In this document: positions 36,262 to 45,297 of the stretch, one piece after another
Numbering within the stretch: position 1 is the first letter of the stretch
How the letters are laid out: the number at the start of each line of letters is the position of its first letter
Assembly (NCBI RefSeq): GCF_009829075.1
Contig: NZ_WUQZ01000003.1
Location: forward strand, 124,001 to 188,000
Direction: 5' to 3'
DNA: 64,000 nt
DNA from: Sphingobacterium composti
GTDB lineage: Bacteria > Bacteroidota > Bacteroidia > Sphingobacteriales > Sphingobacteriaceae
Notes under the pieces: generated by a model
Told to the model about the DNA's origin: nothing
Database searches by the model: none
What the model saw: the letters and a program-made list of their open reading frames with translations, nothing else
Program-made: the position numbers and the translations under genes

Positions 36262-37204
36262 ATTTGTTTTCTTTATGTGCAACTTCAAAATATCCTGTGT
36301 AACTACCTACAATGCCCTTTAAGCTTATAAGGTGCCAATTTTTACCATTCAAGAATACTTCGCGATTATTCTCAAATAGTAAATGAGCTTTAATGTTAGT
36401 TTTTAATGTGGGTCTTGTTTGGACTAGTTGCATTTTACGCAACCATATATTCGGACATCTTATTCTATCACTATTTTTCAATTGATAAAGTAACGCTTGC
36501 ATAAGTTGTCCAAATACTCTAGTGGCATCTGTCGCAAGTAGACTATTTCTAGCGCTACCTATACCGTGAAAAATATTTTCTTCAAAATGATTCGTATAGG
36601 TGAATTCTGTTTGGATAGTTTTAGCATCAATATCTATTTCAAGGGGTGAGAAATTTAATTCTGTGGATTTGTAACCTATGGTATGTAATTGTTCTAAATC
36701 AAAAGGAATGAATTGATCTAAAGGAAGGGTTTTATACATTAAATATCCGCGATGATCAATTTCTACTTTAATAAGAGCATGGTTTTCAAAGCGTATCTCC
36801 AAAAGTGAGATGTATCCTTGCAAACTGTTGTTGTATGGGGTTGTACTTAAGAGTTTGCACGAAAAGTTGTGGGTACCCTCATCCATAGTACGGAAAATAT
36901 GTAAGGTATACTTTGTAATGAAAGCACGATCAGTATCCGCTATATTTACGCGGCATATTCTATTTATTATGTAAGTAGAAATACGTGAGGTGAATGCTAT
37001 AAGTTCAATGCTTCCAATATGTGGCTCGTCGCCTCTTGGTCTTTCTGGACCATTATAATTGACCTTTATTTGTCCTTTTATTTCCCTTGTATATAACTCT
37101 AAGTTTTTTAGATCTATATTAAAAGAGCGGAATCCACTTCCGAAATATCTATTTTCTGGGGCACCCAAGATTTGCTCTATTGGTATTTTGATTATGGATA
37201 ACAT
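36254..37204 (-). CDS. AvrD-like protein (possible small-molecule signal synthase)
   Basis: This 316-aa protein resembles AvrD by length (about 310 aa in the family). It has an N-terminal ILGAPENRYFGSGFRSFNID and a PHIGSIELIAFTSRIS segment comparable to the PHLSTIDAL-type stretch I recall in AvrD proteins. In Pseudomonas syringae AvrD directs synthesis of syringolides, acyl-sugar lactones made from a beta-keto acyl chain and a pentulose. No signal peptide or membrane helix is seen, so it is cytoplasmic. It starts the minus-strand run with the P-loop ATPase and Crp-like genes. The match is from memory of motifs, so it could be another hotdog-type protein. Confidence 0.5.
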   Translation of the reverse strand: MLSIIKIPIEQILGAPENRYFGSGFRSFNIDLKNLELYTREIKGQIKVNYNGPERPRGDEPHIGSIELIAFTSRISTYIINRICRVNIADTDRAFITKYTLHIFRTMDEGTHNFSCKLLSTTPYNNSLQGYISLLEIRFENHALIKVEIDHRGYLMYKTLPLDQFIPFDLEQLHTIGYKSTELNFSPLEIDIDAKTIQTEFTYTNHFEENIFHGIGSARNSLLATDATRVFGQLMQALLYQLKNSDRIRCPNIWLRKMQLVQTRPTLKTNIKAHLLFENNREVFLNGKNWHLISLKGIVGSYTGYFEVAHKENKYE

Positions 37205-37531
37205 AATTTTTTTGATTTGTTATAGCGAAGTTATCTTAGAAAGTTAAAAACTAAAATCCCTTTATATTATATGTATTCTGTTGTTTTTAAGCATTTTGTG
37301 TAAAAGTTTTATAGCTTATTTATTTATATTTATAAAGTATGTAATTATGTTATATAGTCATTAAATGTCATGTAATGTAATTATAAGTATTTGCCTATTA
37401 TTTCATTTTTACGTAAGATGATAAATTGTTTGAGGCTTCTTAAACATTTTAAAGGTAAGATGAGGGAAATTAAAAAAATTTAAAATGTAGTAATTTCGTT
37501 TTATATAACCAACTTAACAAATAATTAACCT
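37205..37531. other. Divergent intergenic region with direct repeats
   Basis: This 327-bp region lies between the AvrD-like operon and the HTH-like gene. ATGTAATTAT occurs twice as a direct repeat (37339-37348 and 37375-37384, 36 bp apart). Such repeats could bind a regulator, for example the adjacent HTH-like protein. A near-consensus TAATTTCG at 37491-37498 could be the -7 box of the rightward gene. Confidence 0.4.
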
Positions 37532-38506
37532 ATGAAAAGTCAGAAAGAGTTATTTGATCTAATCGCAGAAAGATTTAAAACAAAAAAGGAAATGAAAAGT
37601 AAATTGGCTGATTTACTATTCAGGAGTAATGCTGCTGCTAGTAAATGGAATTCGGAAACAACTTTAATCGATTATGATAAGTTGAAGAAAATAGTTAAGT
37701 ATTTTAATCTTAGACCAGATGAATTATTTCATGATAATCCAGAATACGTGTATGTAAGATACCATCCTCTCGATATGCTTGATCTTGAAAAATACCGTAA
37801 TTATATACTTGGTTTAGATAAATTACTATTCAATGCTTCACAAATTGTAGGGTCTAAAATATTATTTCAAGCAGATGATATCCCTATATTTCACTTTATG
37901 CCCTACACCTCTCTTACTTATTTTAAACTTTATGTTTACGCATATGATATGAGTAAAATAGAATGTACATATGAAGAATATGTTAAGTGCTTGGAAGAAT
38001 ACAATCTTGAGCCAATATTTCAATCTATTGCATCAAACTATGAAAATATTGAAAGTACCGAGATATGGGATCATGGAGTTGTGGATAATTTATTATCACA
38101 AATTGAACATTTTGAAGAACTGGAAAAGTTCACTAGTGCTGATATTAAAAATAAATTGCTTGATGATTTACTTGACCTTATTACAAATTTTAAAGAATTG
38201 GCATCAAATGGTGAAAAGGCATCCGGTAAGCGGTTTGACTTTTTTGTAAAACCTTCTCCATTAGGAAGAAGTTTCATGATAATACAGGATGATGAATTAA
38301 GAAGTGTATCGCTAAAAATGGATATCATTAATAGTATAACAATGGTCTCTAGTAGAGTGTTAATGGATAATTACCATATTTTTAAATCCTCGCGGGATAA
38401 ATCTATGGCATTAGGTATCGGCTCAGAAAAAGATAGGTTGAAATATTTTAAAAATCTTACCGATAAAATATTAAAACTTAGGAACCGCACACAGGATAAT
38501 AATTAG
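37532..38506 (+). CDS. Putative HTH regulator of unknown family
   Basis: The N-terminal ~70 residues of this 324-aa protein (KSKLADLLFRSNAAASKWNS, then IDYDKLKKIVKYFNLRPDELF) look like a lambda-repressor-type HTH. The remaining 250 residues are helical and acidic with no domain I recognise. It is divergent from the AvrD-like operon and is the natural candidate for its regulator. It has no signal peptide. Confidence 0.5.
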   Translation: MKSQKELFDLIAERFKTKKEMKSKLADLLFRSNAAASKWNSETTLIDYDKLKKIVKYFNLRPDELFHDNPEYVYVRYHPLDMLDLEKYRNYILGLDKLLFNASQIVGSKILFQADDIPIFHFMPYTSLTYFKLYVYAYDMSKIECTYEEYVKCLEEYNLEPIFQSIASNYENIESTEIWDHGVVDNLLSQIEHFEELEKFTSADIKNKLLDDLLDLITNFKELASNGEKASGKRFDFFVKPSPLGRSFMIIQDDELRSVSLKMDIINSITMVSSRVLMDNYHIFKSSRDKSMALGIGSEKDRLKYFKNLTDKILKLRNRTQDNN

Positions 38507-38652
38507 TCGGCTAAGGTAAATGGTTGATCTTGAGTGAGATTCCATATGTAAGTATATGGTCGTTACACATCTACAATTTGATGATGAGATTTATTTTGCA
38601 TCCGCAAAAATATATGTGAGAATAATAGTTTGTTAACCGATTTATTTAAATT

Positions 38653-39834
38653 ATGCGGGTTTCTAAAGGTAGTACACTTTCAGGCGTGCTTTGTGATATT
38701 GAAGAATTGTTTTGTTCTGATTCCAATCGGAATAAGGAATTTGATAAAAATGATTATAAAGATTTTTTAGATTCTTTTCAGATGGAGATTAGCGGAATTA
38801 AGTCTTATTTGGTCGAATTGATTAATTCTTCAGTTACATTGGTACGATCAAATCTCTTGCAAATGTTGTTATTAAGCAATAGGGTATATTGGGCTCTACT
38901 TCTTAAATCAAAAAATAAAAACTTTCCCTTAGACCCACAATTAAGACATTCTTACATTAAAATCCTTAATATTATAGAAGAGATTATAGATTACTGTGTG
39001 CCTTTCTGTAAAGAAATTGTTCATTTTTTGCCTATTACAGATTTCAAGCTTTCTTCTTTGAAAGTAAATTACAATAATAGTTTGAAAGAATTGAAAACTA
39101 AATTTGAAATTTCGGAAATGGAATATGAAATATCTAATATTGTTGTTTATGAACTTAGAACATTAATAACACGTAAAGGCATAACAAATATCGAGTATTC
39201 TTATGCAACAGAACTAATTGCATCCATCTTAAAAACTGAAATTATAGATTCCTATAATATTGACAATATACTAATCCAAAATGGCTTTAATAGCAGCTTA
39301 TTTTACGATTATTTTCTGAAAAAACATAATTCGATTCTCGTACAAAATTCTAGCTTGCATCAGCATTTAGACTTTTTTATAAGTGTGGAAGAAGAATTAA
39401 ATACTATAAGAAATCAAAATTGTGTAAGTCTTTTTCCTAAACAAAAATCAATTTTAGAACTCCTTAAAACATTTTATAAAGATAAAAGGGAAACAGTTAT
39501 TCAACGCTTAGAAGTCAGAAGAGCTGAAGTTTTGGATGATAAACTTTGGAACGATAGTGAAAAATTACAAATTAATTTGCCAGTAGCACAACTAGGTCTT
39601 TTAATCAGATTGTTCATAAAACATAGAATATTACCGGAAGAAAATGTTAGGAGGACTTTTGGGTTCTTCGCCAGACATTTTAGAACTCCAAACGTAACTT
39701 TTATTTCTACAGAGAGTTTGCAGAAAAAATCCACTACTGTAGAATTTGCAACAGCTAAAAAAATTAAGGGACGTTTAATTGAGATGATGAATAGTGTTAA
39801 TAAGGATTTCCATGTGTCTAATCATTCAGAGTAA
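38653..39834 (+). CDS. RteC-like protein, probable regulator
   Basis: The C-terminal part of this 393-aa cytoplasmic helical protein (about residues 310-385) reads LPVAQLGLLIRLFIKHRILP, then FARHFRTPNVTFISTESLQK and TVEFATAKKIKGRLIEMMN. This is the pattern of the winged-helix end of RteC, the regulator of CTnDOT excision. The N-terminal 300 residues are only generally RteC-like. It follows the HTH-like gene by 146 nt. It could control a mobile element or the neighbouring operon. Confidence 0.5.
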   Translation: MRVSKGSTLSGVLCDIEELFCSDSNRNKEFDKNDYKDFLDSFQMEISGIKSYLVELINSSVTLVRSNLLQMLLLSNRVYWALLLKSKNKNFPLDPQLRHSYIKILNIIEEIIDYCVPFCKEIVHFLPITDFKLSSLKVNYNNSLKELKTKFEISEMEYEISNIVVYELRTLITRKGITNIEYSYATELIASILKTEIIDSYNIDNILIQNGFNSSLFYDYFLKKHNSILVQNSSLHQHLDFFISVEEELNTIRNQNCVSLFPKQKSILELLKTFYKDKRETVIQRLEVRRAEVLDDKLWNDSEKLQINLPVAQLGLLIRLFIKHRILPEENVRRTFGFFARHFRTPNVTFISTESLQKKSTTVEFATAKKIKGRLIEMMNSVNKDFHVSNHSE

Positions 39835-39895
39835 TTCTAATAATATTTAGATGGAAAATTAAGATTATTTAAGTGATTCAATATGTTGGATAAAA

Positions 39896-39935
39896 GTAAG
39901 ACCCGAGCTTATATACTCAGGTCTTGCTTTTTATT
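39896..39935. terminator. Terminator between convergent genes
   Basis: AAGACCCGAG (39898-39907) pairs with CTCAGGTCTT (39916-39925) with one mismatch and an 8-nt loop. A T-rich run follows on the plus strand. It ends the RteC-like gene and overlaps the end of the protease gene. Confidence 0.7.
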
Positions 39936-42045
39936 TATTAGTTATGAAATCCCTCATTACATTTAAACTTTCATCTAAGATGAAGTCGAATTCAACTTTA
40001 GGTTGGGGCTGCCCCTCTTTCCAAAGCGGCATATTATTTAATTCTAAAAGTTTATTAAGACGATTTCTGTTTTTAGCTTTATTCTCGTCTCTTTCTTTCT
40101 TCAGTTTAGCCTCATTCAAACTAATAGTAGAAGTTGTTGACATCGCTTTGGTGAATTCATCGATGTCTTCTAACAGAAATTTATATTCTGCAGAAGTTTT
40201 CATCCTTGCCTCATGTTTAGACGCTAACTGATTTTTGATTGCCGTTAAATCATTAATTTTTGAAAAGTTCGTAGAACGAATTTGATCCCATGGTAAGGCT
40301 GCTGGTTCTGAACTCTCTCCGTATTTTTCTGATGTAAATTGAGTTGGAAATGTGATATCAGGTTCTACTCCTTTATGTTGTGTACTACTACCATTTATTC
40401 TGTAGAATTTTGCGACAGTCACATTTATTTGCCCAAACTCAGGTGCGCCATTTGGAGTGTCCGCATCTTTAGTTTCACCTGCTGCTTTTAATTTTAATTT
40501 ATTTACCGAGCTAATAAATCTAGACATATCCACCGCAGATTGAACTGTACCTTTACCAAATGAACTTGAGCCTAAAATAACACCGCGACCATAATCCTGT
40601 ATAGCACCAGCGAAGATTTCTGAAGCTGAGGCTGAATAGCGATTGATTATCACGCCAAATGGTCCTTTCCAAGCAACATTACTGTCTTCATCTTGGTGTA
40701 CTTCTATCTGTCCACGTGTGTCTTTAACTTGCACAACAGGTCCTTTTTCGATAAACAAGCCTGTTAGTTCAATTGATTCTTGCAAGGAACCACCACCATT
40801 ATTTCTCAAATCTAAAACTACAGCATCAACTTTCTCTTGGTTTAATGTATCTAATAAAAGACGAACATCGCGAGTTGTACTCTTATAATTTGGATCACGT
40901 TTGCGATACGCCTCAAAATCGATATAGAATTTTGGTAAGGTAATAACTCCAATACGGTAGTTCTTACCGTCCTCGCCTTTAACAGTTTTTATCGTTTTCT
41001 TTGCAGACTCTTCTTCGATTACGATTTTCTCTCTTGTTAACTTTACTATGGTTGGTTGCGCTGAAATATCTGCACCAGCAGGAAGGATTTTTAGTCTTAC
41101 TACAGTTCCTTTTGGACCTTTAATTTTTGCTACAGCGGCATCCAAACGCCAACCAATAATGTCTTCAAATTCACCATTGCCCTGTGCTACACCAACGATA
41201 CGGTCATCCATTTTTAAAGTTTTATCTCTGAAAGCAGGTCCACCAGCAATAATCTCCTTGATTGTTACCATATCATTTTCCATTTGCAGTCTTGCACCAA
41301 TACCTTCTAAGGTATTGGACATGTCCTCATTGAAGCGTTGGGCAAAAGATGGGTTATAATAGGTCGTATGTGGATCTATAGCATTTGTATACGCAGACAT
41401 TACTAATTGGAATGCATCATTCGAATTCGTTTGCTTAGCCTGAGAAATTAGATTGTTATAACGCTTTTTAAGCGTTTCTTTATGTTTCGCTGATTCATCC
41501 TTTCCTTCGGCAGATGTGAGTTTTAAATTTAATAGATCAAATTTAACACGTTTGCGCCACTGATCTTTTAATTCTGCATCTGATTTAAACCAATTAAGTT
41601 TATCTCTGAAGTTCACATAGTTTTCCTCCTTATTGAAATCATGTGCAACATCTATTTGCGTCAAGGCATATTGTAGAACTTCTAGCGCTCGCTGATTATA
41701 GGTGTTAAACACATGAAAAGCACTTGATAAATCTCCTTTTTTAAAGTCTTGACTTATTGTATTGCGATACTGTTGAAATTCGTCGATTTCAGATTGTAGG
41801 AAATAATTTTTTCCCTCATCCAAGGATTTTACAAGATTATCAAAGACTATATTTGATATTGAATCGCTTGCAGCTACTTTTTTATAACTGTAATTTTCCA
41901 AAATCCCTACTACTTCTTTAGCAATAACCTCATGTTGTAAAGAAGGTTTAAGGCTTAAATCTCCTTCTTCAATGATTACTCTAGGTTTTGAGCCACATGC
42001 AACTACTGAAATAAAAGCTAAACAAACTAAAAAATTTTTAAACAT
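39931..42045 (-). CDS. Tail-specific (C-terminal processing) protease, S41 family, lipoprotein
   Basis: From ATG 42045 the protein starts MFKNFLVCLAFISVVACGSK, a lipoprotein signal with Cys at residue 17; an upstream ATG at 42069 would spoil it. It has an N-terminal helical domain, a PDZ domain (GIGARLQMENDMVTIKEIIA) and an S41 protease core. The catalytic Ser lies in RYSASASEIFAGA (about residue 472) and the Lys in SFGKGTVQ (about 497). A C-terminal Prc/DUF3340-like region completes it. About 700 aa is normal for Prc-type proteases, which trim or degrade envelope proteins. It is monocistronic. Confidence 0.92.
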   Translation of the reverse strand: MFKNFLVCLAFISVVACGSKPRVIIEEGDLSLKPSLQHEVIAKEVVGILENYSYKKVAASDSISNIVFDNLVKSLDEGKNYFLQSEIDEFQQYRNTISQDFKKGDLSSAFHVFNTYNQRALEVLQYALTQIDVAHDFNKEENYVNFRDKLNWFKSDAELKDQWRKRVKFDLLNLKLTSAEGKDESAKHKETLKKRYNNLISQAKQTNSNDAFQLVMSAYTNAIDPHTTYYNPSFAQRFNEDMSNTLEGIGARLQMENDMVTIKEIIAGGPAFRDKTLKMDDRIVGVAQGNGEFEDIIGWRLDAAVAKIKGPKGTVVRLKILPAGADISAQPTIVKLTREKIVIEEESAKKTIKTVKGEDGKNYRIGVITLPKFYIDFEAYRKRDPNYKSTTRDVRLLLDTLNQEKVDAVVLDLRNNGGGSLQESIELTGLFIEKGPVVQVKDTRGQIEVHQDEDSNVAWKGPFGVIINRYSASASEIFAGAIQDYGRGVILGSSSFGKGTVQSAVDMSRFISSVNKLKLKAAGETKDADTPNGAPEFGQINVTVAKFYRINGSSTQHKGVEPDITFPTQFTSEKYGESSEPAALPWDQIRSTNFSKINDLTAIKNQLASKHEARMKTSAEYKFLLEDIDEFTKAMSTTSTISLNEAKLKKERDENKAKNRNRLNKLLELNNMPLWKEGQPQPKVEFDFILDESLNVMRDFITNK

Positions 42046-42164
42046 ATATATTGTATTGTGAAATAACATTTTTGAATTGACTTCTTCTCTGGTTTTAATA
42101 GAATCTAAAATTAGGCAAAAAATAAATCAATATTACATCCTTGGACTTCAAAAAGTGGGATAGT

Positions 42165-43277
42165 TTATTGTATTGATGTAATTTTTTTGCTAAACAAGCT
42201 TTTTCTTAGCGACCAATATTGATCGAGGAAGTTTTTTGCAGATTCGTAATCCTTTAGATGAACATGTGAACGTCCTAATTGTTCCGCTATAGCAAGCTGC
42301 AAAAAGTTGTCTTCTTCTCCTTTCACAAGATTCCAAGCTTCTTCTAGTTCATTTTGGGCAACTTTGTAATTAGATTGTATCATTTTTGAAGAACCAAGCA
42401 TGTATTCTATTGTCGCCAATTTTTCACTAAAATCTTTTTCTTTAGCTAAATCCCTAGCTTGCAGTAGGAACCACTGCGCTTCTGTATGCTTATTTTGTGC
42501 ACGGTATATATCTGCTAGAATGATCCATGCATCAACTTTTCCTGCATAGTATTTAGACTTGTTGAATAATGGAATAGCTTTACGAATTATGGTGTTTTCT
42601 GCAGTGTGATATTCTTTTTTATAAGCTTGTATCCAAGCTATTTTTGCGGTAGATACGGCTTGATCTGCTATATTTTTAGTCTTTAAAGCATTTTCCAGAT
42701 GTAAACTTTCAAGATGGAGTGCTTCATCAAATTTATTAGTTAACAAATAAGTAGATGCCAAATTAGATTGAATCGTAGCAATATCTTGTGGGTTGTTTGC
42801 AGATTGAGCGTGTGAAAGGGCAGTGTTTAATGCCTCCAAGGCTTTATATATTTTGCCTTCTAGCAAATAGTCATTTGCTATTATATTATATAATCCATAT
42901 ACAACAGCATGGTTCTTTTGCTCTATAAATTTCTGAAGCAGTTTTGTTTGATCCGATTCAGAAATTTTATCTTGAATTATATTATGTACAAATTGATTAT
43001 TAGATGTTCTTTTAAAAGTTGATATCAGTCTTTCTTTGTGGTAACCTAAATGGATAGAGTCCTGAAAAGTTTGTATTTCTTTATAGGTATCAATCATTTC
43101 ATCCTTTAAAGTTCTAGGCAAAGGTAATATATATACTTTAGGGCCTATTCCATTGAATTTAGTGTCGTATTTGTTGACGAATCCGTAAGGATCTAACGTG
43201 TCTTGTGCAAGTGACTGGCTGTAAACAAGATTAATTGTAGATAAAATTGAAAAAAGCACTGTCGTAATTATTCTCAT
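42165..43277 (-). CDS. Exported tetratricopeptide-repeat protein
   Basis: From ATG 43277 this protein has a signal peptide (MRIITTVLFSILSTINLVYS) and about five TPR repeats (residues about 120-330), e.g. KALEALNTALSHAQSANNPQ. A longer frame starts at 43331, but a consensus -7 box (TACATTTG, 43305-43298 on the minus strand) lies between the two ATGs, which favours 43277. TPR arrays bind proteins; the partner is unknown. It is divergent from rarA. Confidence 0.75.
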   Translation of the reverse strand: MRIITTVLFSILSTINLVYSQSLAQDTLDPYGFVNKYDTKFNGIGPKVYILPLPRTLKDEMIDTYKEIQTFQDSIHLGYHKERLISTFKRTSNNQFVHNIIQDKISESDQTKLLQKFIEQKNHAVVYGLYNIIANDYLLEGKIYKALEALNTALSHAQSANNPQDIATIQSNLASTYLLTNKFDEALHLESLHLENALKTKNIADQAVSTAKIAWIQAYKKEYHTAENTIIRKAIPLFNKSKYYAGKVDAWIILADIYRAQNKHTEAQWFLLQARDLAKEKDFSEKLATIEYMLGSSKMIQSNYKVAQNELEEAWNLVKGEEDNFLQLAIAEQLGRSHVHLKDYESAKNFLDQYWSLRKSLFSKKITSIQ

Positions 43278-43297
43278 TCTCAATATAAGCGTTTTAT

Positions 43298-43332
43298 CAA
43301 ATGTAGTAAAAGTAGATAACTTTTTTGCCAAA
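43298..43332 (-). promoter_or_regulatory. Promoter of the TPR gene
   Basis: On the minus strand TTTG (43332-43329), a 23-nt spacer and TACATTTG (43305-43298) resemble the consensus; the spacer is at the long limit. Transcription would begin just upstream of ATG 43277. Confidence 0.5.
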
Positions 43333-43342
43333 TCATTTTATG

Positions 43343-43350
43343 TAACTTTG
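43343..43350 (+). promoter_or_regulatory. -7 box of rarA
   Basis: TAACTTTG matches TAnnTTTG exactly and lies 24 nt before the rarA ATG. Confidence 0.5.
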
Positions 43351-43374
43351 TAAAGTATTTCATAATATAGCATA

Positions 43375-44655
43375 ATGTCGACACGAATACCTCTGGCTGA
43401 AAGATTAAGACCGCATAGTATAAAAGATTATGTGGGTCAGCGTCATTTATTGGGGGAGGAAGCTGTATTATTTAACGCAATATCTCGCAAGAATGTTCCT
43501 TCAATGATTCTTTGGGGACCTCCAGGTGTGGGAAAGACTAGTTTGGCTTTTTTGATTGCTAAAGAACTGGATAGACCTTTTTTTAGTTTGAGTGCTATTA
43601 AGGCAGGGGTCAAGGAAGTTCGCGAAATAATAGATAAGGCTGAACAGCTTCAGAATTTCAATCAAGAACAACCAATTCTATTTATTGATGAGATACATCG
43701 ATTCTCGAAAAGTCAACAAGATTCACTGTTGGGTGCGGTAGAGAGAGGATTAGTGACATTAATAGGAGCTACTACAGAAAATCCTTCTTTTGAAGTTATT
43801 TCTGCATTATTAAGTCGTTGCCAAGTGTATGTGTTAGAGTCTTTGGATAAGAATGATTTAATAGGTTTAGTGCATAAAGCAATTAAAGAAGATGATTTTC
43901 TAAAAACCGACAATATCGTCATTAAAGAATATGATGCTTTGTTACGTATTTCAGGAGGTGATGCACGTAAATTGTTAAATGTACTTGAGCTTGTTATCAA
44001 TGCTGCTGTGCCTTACAATATCGCTATTACCAATGATTTTGTATTGAAACAAGTGCAGCAAAATATGGTGCGATATGATAAGACTGGAGAGCAACATTAT
44101 GATATTATTTCCGCTTTTATCAAGTCTATACGTGGTTCAGATCCCAATGCTGCTGTTTATTGGTTGGCAAGGATGATTGAGGGTGGAGAAGATCCTTCAT
44201 TTATTGCTAGAAGATTACTTATTTTAGCTTCAGAAGATATTGGAAACGCTAATCCAAATGCGTTATTGCTGGCTAATAACTGCTTTCAAGCAGTAAATGT
44301 AATAGGATGGCCTGAGTCTAGAATTATTTTGTCGCAAACAGTAACTTATTTGGCTTCATCTGCTAAAAGTAATGCTTCCTATGAAGCTATAAATAAAGCA
44401 CAAGCCTTAGTCAAGCAGACAGGTGATTTATCTGTTCCTCTGCATTTGCGAAATGCTCCAACCAAACTCATGAAAGAATTAGATTATGGTACGGAATACA
44501 AATATGCTCATGCCTATACAGGAAATTTTGTAGAACAAGAGTTTATGCCTGAAGGAATACAAGGAACGAAATTGTATTCGCCAGGAAAGAATAGTTCTGA
44601 GGACAAACTTAGGAGTTCGCTGAAAGAAAAATGGAAGAACAAATATGGATATTAG
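43375..44655 (+). CDS. rarA: Replication-associated recombination protein A
   Basis: This 426-aa AAA+ ATPase of the RarA/MgsA/WRNIP1 family acts at stalled replication forks. Walker A is GPPGVGKT (residues 48-55) and Walker B is LFIDEIHRF. The family elements IGATTENPSFEVISALLSRC and YWLARMIEGGEDPSFIARRL are clear. Length is normal. The gene is a chromosomal housekeeping gene divergent from the TPR gene. Confidence 0.95.
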   Translation: MSTRIPLAERLRPHSIKDYVGQRHLLGEEAVLFNAISRKNVPSMILWGPPGVGKTSLAFLIAKELDRPFFSLSAIKAGVKEVREIIDKAEQLQNFNQEQPILFIDEIHRFSKSQQDSLLGAVERGLVTLIGATTENPSFEVISALLSRCQVYVLESLDKNDLIGLVHKAIKEDDFLKTDNIVIKEYDALLRISGGDARKLLNVLELVINAAVPYNIAITNDFVLKQVQQNMVRYDKTGEQHYDIISAFIKSIRGSDPNAAVYWLARMIEGGEDPSFIARRLLILASEDIGNANPNALLLANNCFQAVNVIGWPESRIILSQTVTYLASSAKSNASYEAINKAQALVKQTGDLSVPLHLRNAPTKLMKELDYGTEYKYAHAYTGNFVEQEFMPEGIQGTKLYSPGKNSSEDKLRSSLKEKWKNKYGY

Positions 44656-44724
44656 ATGTTACTTAACATGCAAAAAGCTAAATTCGTGTCTAATATGAGG
44701 AACTTATTATTTAATTATAACATT

Positions 44725-44732
44725 TAAATTTG
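44725..44732 (+). promoter_or_regulatory. -7 box of the exonuclease gene
   Basis: TAAATTTG matches TAnnTTTG and ends 4 nt before the ATG at 44737, which would give a leaderless or nearly leaderless mRNA. Confidence 0.4.
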
Positions 44733-44736
44733 CATA

Positions 44737-45273
44737 ATGCAAACATTTACATCCATAGATTTTGAATTAGCTACCTCAGAATATAATAGTGTTTGTGCTG
44801 TTGGGTTGGTTAGCGTAGTGGATGGAAAAATTGTAAACGAGTATTATAGCCTCGTGCAACCTCCTGAAAACAAATATATGTGGCAGACCACACGAGTACA
44901 TGGTATTAAAGCAAAAGATACTATTAATGCACCTACGTTTTTAGATATTTTCCCTGAAATATTACCATTAGTGTATGGACAAATTATGGTTGCCCATAAT
45001 GAAGAGCTAGATAGAAAAGTGTTGCGACGATGCATGCAATATTATGGCCTGGTTTACGAAGATTTGGGATTACAAGAAAAATGGGAGTGTACCAGTGTCA
45101 TTTATAAACAATTAGGATTTGTAAAGACAAAATTAAGTGTTGTATGTGATATTATGGGTATAGAACTAAACCCCCACGATGCATTATCCGATGCGCGTGC
45201 AAGTGCAGAATTGTATTTGTCCAAGGGTAATGCAAAGGATAAATTAGTACAATTTCAATTAGTAAATCAATAA
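44737..45273 (+). CDS. DnaQ-like DEDDh 3'-5' exonuclease
   Basis: This 178-aa protein has the exonuclease motifs Exo I (SIDFELA, residues 7-13), Exo II (VAHNEELDRKVL) and Exo III (NPHDALSDARASAEL), which hold the four acidic residues and the histidine. The small single-domain size fits stand-alone DnaQ-like/epsilon-type exonucleases that trim DNA or RNA ends. It is 24 nt upstream of the TagD-like gene and probably co-transcribed with it. Confidence 0.87.
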   Translation: MQTFTSIDFELATSEYNSVCAVGLVSVVDGKIVNEYYSLVQPPENKYMWQTTRVHGIKAKDTINAPTFLDIFPEILPLVYGQIMVAHNEELDRKVLRRCMQYYGLVYEDLGLQEKWECTSVIYKQLGFVKTKLSVVCDIMGIELNPHDALSDARASAELYLSKGNAKDKLVQFQLVNQ

Positions 45274-45297
45274 AACTATTTCGTAATAAATCTAAAA

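Noticed and set aside
36261..36288. Upstream ATG as start of the P-loop ATPase
   Set aside because: The inner ATG places the P-loop at the usual N-terminal position and gives a short 8-nt overlap.
42045..42069. Upstream ATG as start of the tail-specific protease
   Set aside because: It would place nine extra residues before a good lipoprotein signal; the inner ATG is better.
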